Source: Pachyseris speciosa
Lineage: Eukaryota; Cnidaria; Anthozoa; Scleractinia; Pachyseridae
Direction of reading: 5' to 3'
Assembly (NCBI GenBank): GCA_016490735.1
Contig: JAEMWC010000389.1
Span: 122,001-186,000 of the forward strand
Length of the DNA stretch: 64,000 nt
Shown: positions 60,649-64,000 of the stretch, in pieces
How positions within the stretch are numbered: the stretch's first letter is position 1
How the letters are laid out: every line of letters starts with the position of its first letter
The notes under the pieces: model-generated
The model's input: the letters and a program-made list of their open reading frames with translations, nothing else
Told to the model about the DNA's origin: nothing
Database searches by the model: none
Program-made: the position numbers and the translations under genes

Positions 60649-60845
60649 ATGGAGAATCAAAATGTCAAGAGAGGTCGGGAAGGCCTAGAGTTCTCAGTGA
60701 TGAGGAAAGAAAAAAACACAAGACTACCTATATGCTAAATAAAGAATGGTACTGTAACATATGTAAGACAGGACGTAACTACACAATGGCAGGAAAATCT
60801 TGTCATATTAAAACAAAAAGACATCAAAAAAATATTCTTCAATAA
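60649..60845 (+). pseudogene. small zinc-finger protein (element B), frameshifted
   Basis: This is the counterpart of 36274-36510. The ATG in TATATG is followed by the AT-hook-like region, where the frame changes near 60685 relative to A. The finger part (WYCNICKTGRNYTMAGK, CHIKTKRHQK) continues in the shifted frame to a stop at 60843. As read, the product would lack the finger. Confidence 0.6.
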
Positions 60846-60949
60846 TTACAATTCAAAAGGATCCAGTAATTGGATCAATTGAATTCTCAACCATATTTAA
60901 ACGCAGACGGAAATGTTTTAAAGAAATAATAACTATAGATATATTATAA

Positions 60950-63900
60950 ATGGAAAAAATTATCGAAACTAGTAGTAATATGGACAAGAAAAGTCTCAAA
61001 AAATTGAGCAAATCTAAGCTAATCGAGTTGTTGTTGAAGCAACAGAAAAAGCCTAAAGTTATTATAGTTGATGACACAAAACCTGTACCTAAACCAAGAA
61101 CAAGACCAATTCCCGCCCCAAGGACGAAAAGACCAACTGTCAAAGAATTGGTTGATTACTTCGAAAGAAAAAGATTACCAGCACCACCAAAAGAATGGTT
61201 GGAAGAAATAGAACAATTGAAAAAGAGACCGATCCCAGCCCCCAGAACCAAAAAGCCTGTGCCGGTTCCAACACCCAGAACAAAAATAGAGCAAACAGAG
61301 AAAGCTCTAAAGGGCTTCACAAAATCTTTTGAAATCAGTATAAAAAATAACAAAGACCCGCTTGCGCAACTGCAAAACACAAGAAAGGCTGTTGCATATA
61401 ATATTATAAAATTGTTGAATGAAGTGAAAGGACTGAAATTTGTTGAAACACTCAAGGTAACATTTACAAAAATGACTGACGGACAATTAGAGTTTAAAAC
61501 AGCATATTTCAACAGTGCAGCTCAAACAATTGTGAATAATCTGCAAGTAACTGAATCACTACAGTTGTCAAAAGACCAAATAATGAATAAGATTGCAGTT
61601 TGGGTATCTGAAGGTTCAGGTTGGACTGTTGATTCAGTTGATAGTCATTATCTTAATGTTGTGAAATATGCGCCAATGAAGGGCTCCTCATACATTAAAC
61701 TACCGAATGAACTCAGAAACAGTGCAAAGGGTTTGATTAACTTGAAAAATGAGGATAATGAATGCTTCCGATGGTGCCACATCAGACACCTGAACCCACA
61801 AGAGAAATACCCACAGAGGATTAAAAAAGTTGACAAAAAATACATTGAAAAATTGGATTATACAGGGATTGAATTTCCAGTGACTACCAAACATTACAAT
61901 AAGATTGAAAAACAAAATGAGATCAGCATCAATGTATTCGGTTATGAGGAGAAACAACCTTATCCAATATATGTGTCAAAAGAGAAATATGCAGACTGCT
62001 TGAATCTGCTTCTAATAACTGAAAATGAAAACAAGCATTATGTGCTAATCAAAGATTTCAATAAGTTCATGTACAATCAAACAAAGCACAAAGAAAGAAA
62101 ACACTTTTGTATGCATTGCTTACAGTGTTTCAGCTCTGAAAGGGTGTTGAATAATCACAAGGACAACTGCATGCAAGTAAATGGCACACAGGCAATAAAA
62201 ATGCCAAACAAAGATAACAACATACTGAAATTCAACAACTTTCATAAACAACAGCAGGTACCATTTGTGATCTATGCTGATTTTGAGGCCATCACTGAAA
62301 AAATACACGGTTGCCAACCCAACAGTGATAAATCATATACAGAGGCTTATCAGAAGCATACTGACTGTGGCTACGGCTATAAAGTGGTTTGTTGTTATGA
62401 TGATAAATACAGCAAACCAGCAGCAATATACAGGGGTGAAAAGGCTGTGTACAAATTTATGGAAGCTATGCTGGAAGAGGTCAAATATTGCAAGAATGTT
62501 GTGAAAAAAAATTTTAACAAACCATTGAAAATGACTAAAGATGATGAAGAGAAATTCCGAAAAGCCAAAGTTTGTCACATCTGTGATAAGAAATATACTG
62601 AAAAGGATATTAGAGTCCGAGATCATTGTCACATTACCGGCAAGTATAGAGGTTCTGCTCACCAAGATTGTAATCTGAAACTCAGAGTGAACCCAGAAGA
62701 AATAAAAATACCTGTTATATTCCACAATCTGAGAGGCTATGATAGTCATTTTATTATGCAGGAGATTGGAGCCATTGTTAAGAAGTACACTTACAAAAAC
62801 AAGAAAGGTGAAGACTGTCAAATGAATATCAATGCTATCCCAAATAACATGGAGAAGTATATGGCTTTCATGCTTGGCAACCACTTGACCTTCATTGATA
62901 GTTTCCAGTTCTTGAGCTCCAGTTTGGAAAAACTTGTAGGCAATCTACCAAAAGAAGCCTTAAAATACACCTCACAAGAGTTCAAGGGAAAGGATCTTAA
63001 TCTGATGGCACAGAAAGGTGTTTATCCTTACGACTACATGGACAGTTTCGATCAATTCAATCAGAAGCTGCCCTCAAAAGATGAATTCTACAGCATACTG
63101 AGTGATACGCATATATCAGATGAAGACTATACACATGCTCAGACAGTGTGGGAAACATTCTCTTTGAAAAACATGGGCGATTATCATGACCTGTACCTTA
63201 AAACAGATGTACTCCTACTGGCTGATGTATTTGAAAACTTCAGAAAAACATGCCTTGAGTACTATAAACTGGACCCGTGTCACTATTTCACATCTCCTGG
63301 TTTATCTTGGGATGCCATGCTGAAAATGACTGACATAAAATTAGGATTGATGACAGACATTGATATGTTTCAATTCATTGAAAAGGGCCTACGTGGAGGA
63401 ATCAGCTATATAGCCAACCGTTACGGTAAAGCAAATAATAAATACATGAAAGAGTATGACGAGAAGGCGCCCTCGAAGTACATCGTGTATCTTGATGCTA
63501 ATAATTTGTATGGTTGGGCTATGAGTCAATATTTACCAACCGGTGGTTTCAAATGGTTGACACAAAAACAGATCAATAATTTAGACCTGGCTGTCTATAA
63601 AGAAGACAGCAACAAAGGTTTGATTCTTGAAGTTGATTTAGAATACCCCCCAGAGTTACATGATCTTCACAATGACTATCCACTGGGACCGGAAAAGGTC
63701 AAAGTGACTGGGGACATGCTATCAGATTATTGTAAAAACATAGCGAAGAAATATAAAATATCAACTGGTCTGGTACATAAACTGATACCAACATTAAGCA
63801 ACAAAGAAAAATACGTGCTCCATTATAGGAACCTCCAATTATATACTGATCTCGGTTTGAAAATAACTAAAGTCCATCGAGTATTAGAGTTCAATCAGTC

Positions 63901-64000
63901 CGCGTGGCTCAGACAGTACATTGATTTCAATACTGAAAAACGTAAGAATGCTAAAAATGCCTTTGAGAAAGACTTTTTCAAGCTGATGAATAACAGTGTA
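60950..64000 (+). CDS. polB: protein-primed family B DNA polymerase (element B), runs off the window
   Basis: An ATG in TATAAATG opens a frame that stays open for 1017 codons to the end of the window. The order is: a Lys/Pro-rich N-terminus with PRTK repeats (about residues 45-110); a finger with CMHCLQCFSSERVLNNHKDNC; exonuclease motifs YADFEAI, NLRGYDSHFI and YLKTDVLLLADVF; a zinc region CHICDKKY; pol motif A DANNLYGWAMSQ; and the start of motif B KLMNNSV. Motif C and the C-terminus lie beyond 64000. It is highly similar to the A polymerase but without the A break at 35950. It copies the linear element by protein priming from its ends. Confidence 0.9.
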   Translation, partial: MEKIIETSSNMDKKSLKKLSKSKLIELLLKQQKKPKVIIVDDTKPVPKPRTRPIPAPRTKRPTVKELVDYFERKRLPAPPKEWLEEIEQLKKRPIPAPRTKKPVPVPTPRTKIEQTEKALKGFTKSFEISIKNNKDPLAQLQNTRKAVAYNIIKLLNEVKGLKFVETLKVTFTKMTDGQLEFKTAYFNSAAQTIVNNLQVTESLQLSKDQIMNKIAVWVSEGSGWTVDSVDSHYLNVVKYAPMKGSSYIKLPNELRNSAKGLINLKNEDNECFRWCHIRHLNPQEKYPQRIKKVDKKYIEKLDYTGIEFPVTTKHYNKIEKQNEISINVFGYEEKQPYPIYVSKEKYADCLNLLLITENENKHYVLIKDFNKFMYNQTKHKERKHFCMHCLQCFSSERVLNNHKDNCMQVNGTQAIKMPNKDNNILKFNNFHKQQQVPFVIYADFEAITEKIHGCQPNSDKSYTEAYQKHTDCGYGYKVVCCYDDKYSKPAAIYRGEKAVYKFMEAMLEEVKYCKNVVKKNFNKPLKMTKDDEEKFRKAKVCHICDKKYTEKDIRVRDHCHITGKYRGSAHQDCNLKLRVNPEEIKIPVIFHNLRGYDSHFIMQEIGAIVKKYTYKNKKGEDCQMNINAIPNNMEKYMAFMLGNHLTFIDSFQFLSSSLEKLVGNLPKEALKYTSQEFKGKDLNLMAQKGVYPYDYMDSFDQFNQKLPSKDEFYSILSDTHISDEDYTHAQTVWETFSLKNMGDYHDLYLKTDVLLLADVFENFRKTCLEYYKLDPCHYFTSPGLSWDAMLKMTDIKLGLMTDIDMFQFIEKGLRGGISYIANRYGKANNKYMKEYDEKAPSKYIVYLDANNLYGWAMSQYLPTGGFKWLTQKQINNLDLAVYKEDSNKGLILEVDLEYPPELHDLHNDYPLGPEKVKVTGDMLSDYCKNIAKKYKISTGLVHKLIPTLSNKEKYVLHYRNLQLYTDLGLKITKVHRVLEFNQSAWLRQYIDFNTEKRKNAKNAFEKDFFKLMNNSV

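Noticed and set aside
61156..62884. Several minus-strand frames at the right end
   Set aside because: They are shadows of the plus-strand polymerase gene, which stays open to the window end.
1..64000. Bacterial or phage contamination
   Set aside because: Host-type introns, SINEs, LINEs and MITEs flank element A directly, and its terminus abuts such DNA.

Overview
This is AT-rich animal nuclear DNA, most likely from an anthozoan cnidarian (a stony coral or close relative). The evidence is decayed rhodopsin-type receptor genes in tandem, intron-bearing fragments of an ABCC-type transporter with splice sites, tRNA-derived SINEs, CR1-like LINEs, a DIRS-like retroelement, PIF/Harbinger DNA and many foldback MITEs. 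The species call is inference. No intact ordinary host gene is visible.

Positions 1-31386 are host sequence riddled with repeats. Three decayed copies of one class A GPCR gene lie on the minus strand (about 7.1-8.0, 16.1-16.4 and 18.0-19.2 kb). Their shared upstream DNA recurs up to four times, so this is an old tandem array. A DIRS-like tyrosine-recombinase retroelement (11.8-14.8 kb) is split by an internally deleted Harbinger-like element. Two LINE copies (19.2-22.1 and 22.4-24.2 kb) follow, and the first cuts GPCR copy 3. A broken ABCC4/MRP4-like gene lies at 27.2-29.6 kb, followed by several MITEs.

Positions 31387-64000 hold two related Polinton/Maverick (adintovirus-like) elements, which are endogenous double-jelly-roll DNA-virus-like elements. 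Element A starts at 31387 and reads, right to left: protein-primed PolB, zinc-finger protein, BRO-nuclease, integrase with chromodomain, parvovirus-type phospholipase A2, small zinc ribbon, adenain-like protease, pX-like protein, major capsid, small basic protein, penton and coiled-coil protein. On the plus strand it then has the packaging ATPase and a collagen-like fibre gene. That fibre gene stops in mid-repeat at 46025. Element B begins at 46026 with the same terminal sequence (AGTAGTATAGT) and runs past the window end in the opposite gene orientation. The simplest reading is that B inserted into the fibre gene of A. B adds the other end of the gene set: a VLTF3-like late transcription factor, a membrane protein, an unknown protein, a collagen-lectin fibre and a long multi-module fibre.

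Together the genes form a virion and replication set: PolB copies the DNA, the integrase inserts it, the ATPase packages it, the major capsid and penton proteins build the shell, the protease matures it, and PLA2 and fibres probably act in membrane breach and attachment. Start codons sit in a repeated TATATG or TAAATG context with TAATCTAA-like motifs just upstream, which suggests shared late-type promoters. In B, the integrase and PLA2 genes are gone. A 1.2-kb palindromic array of five 250-bp units, each with a tRNA-like sequence, lies in their place. Both elements carry frame breaks, mostly in different genes.
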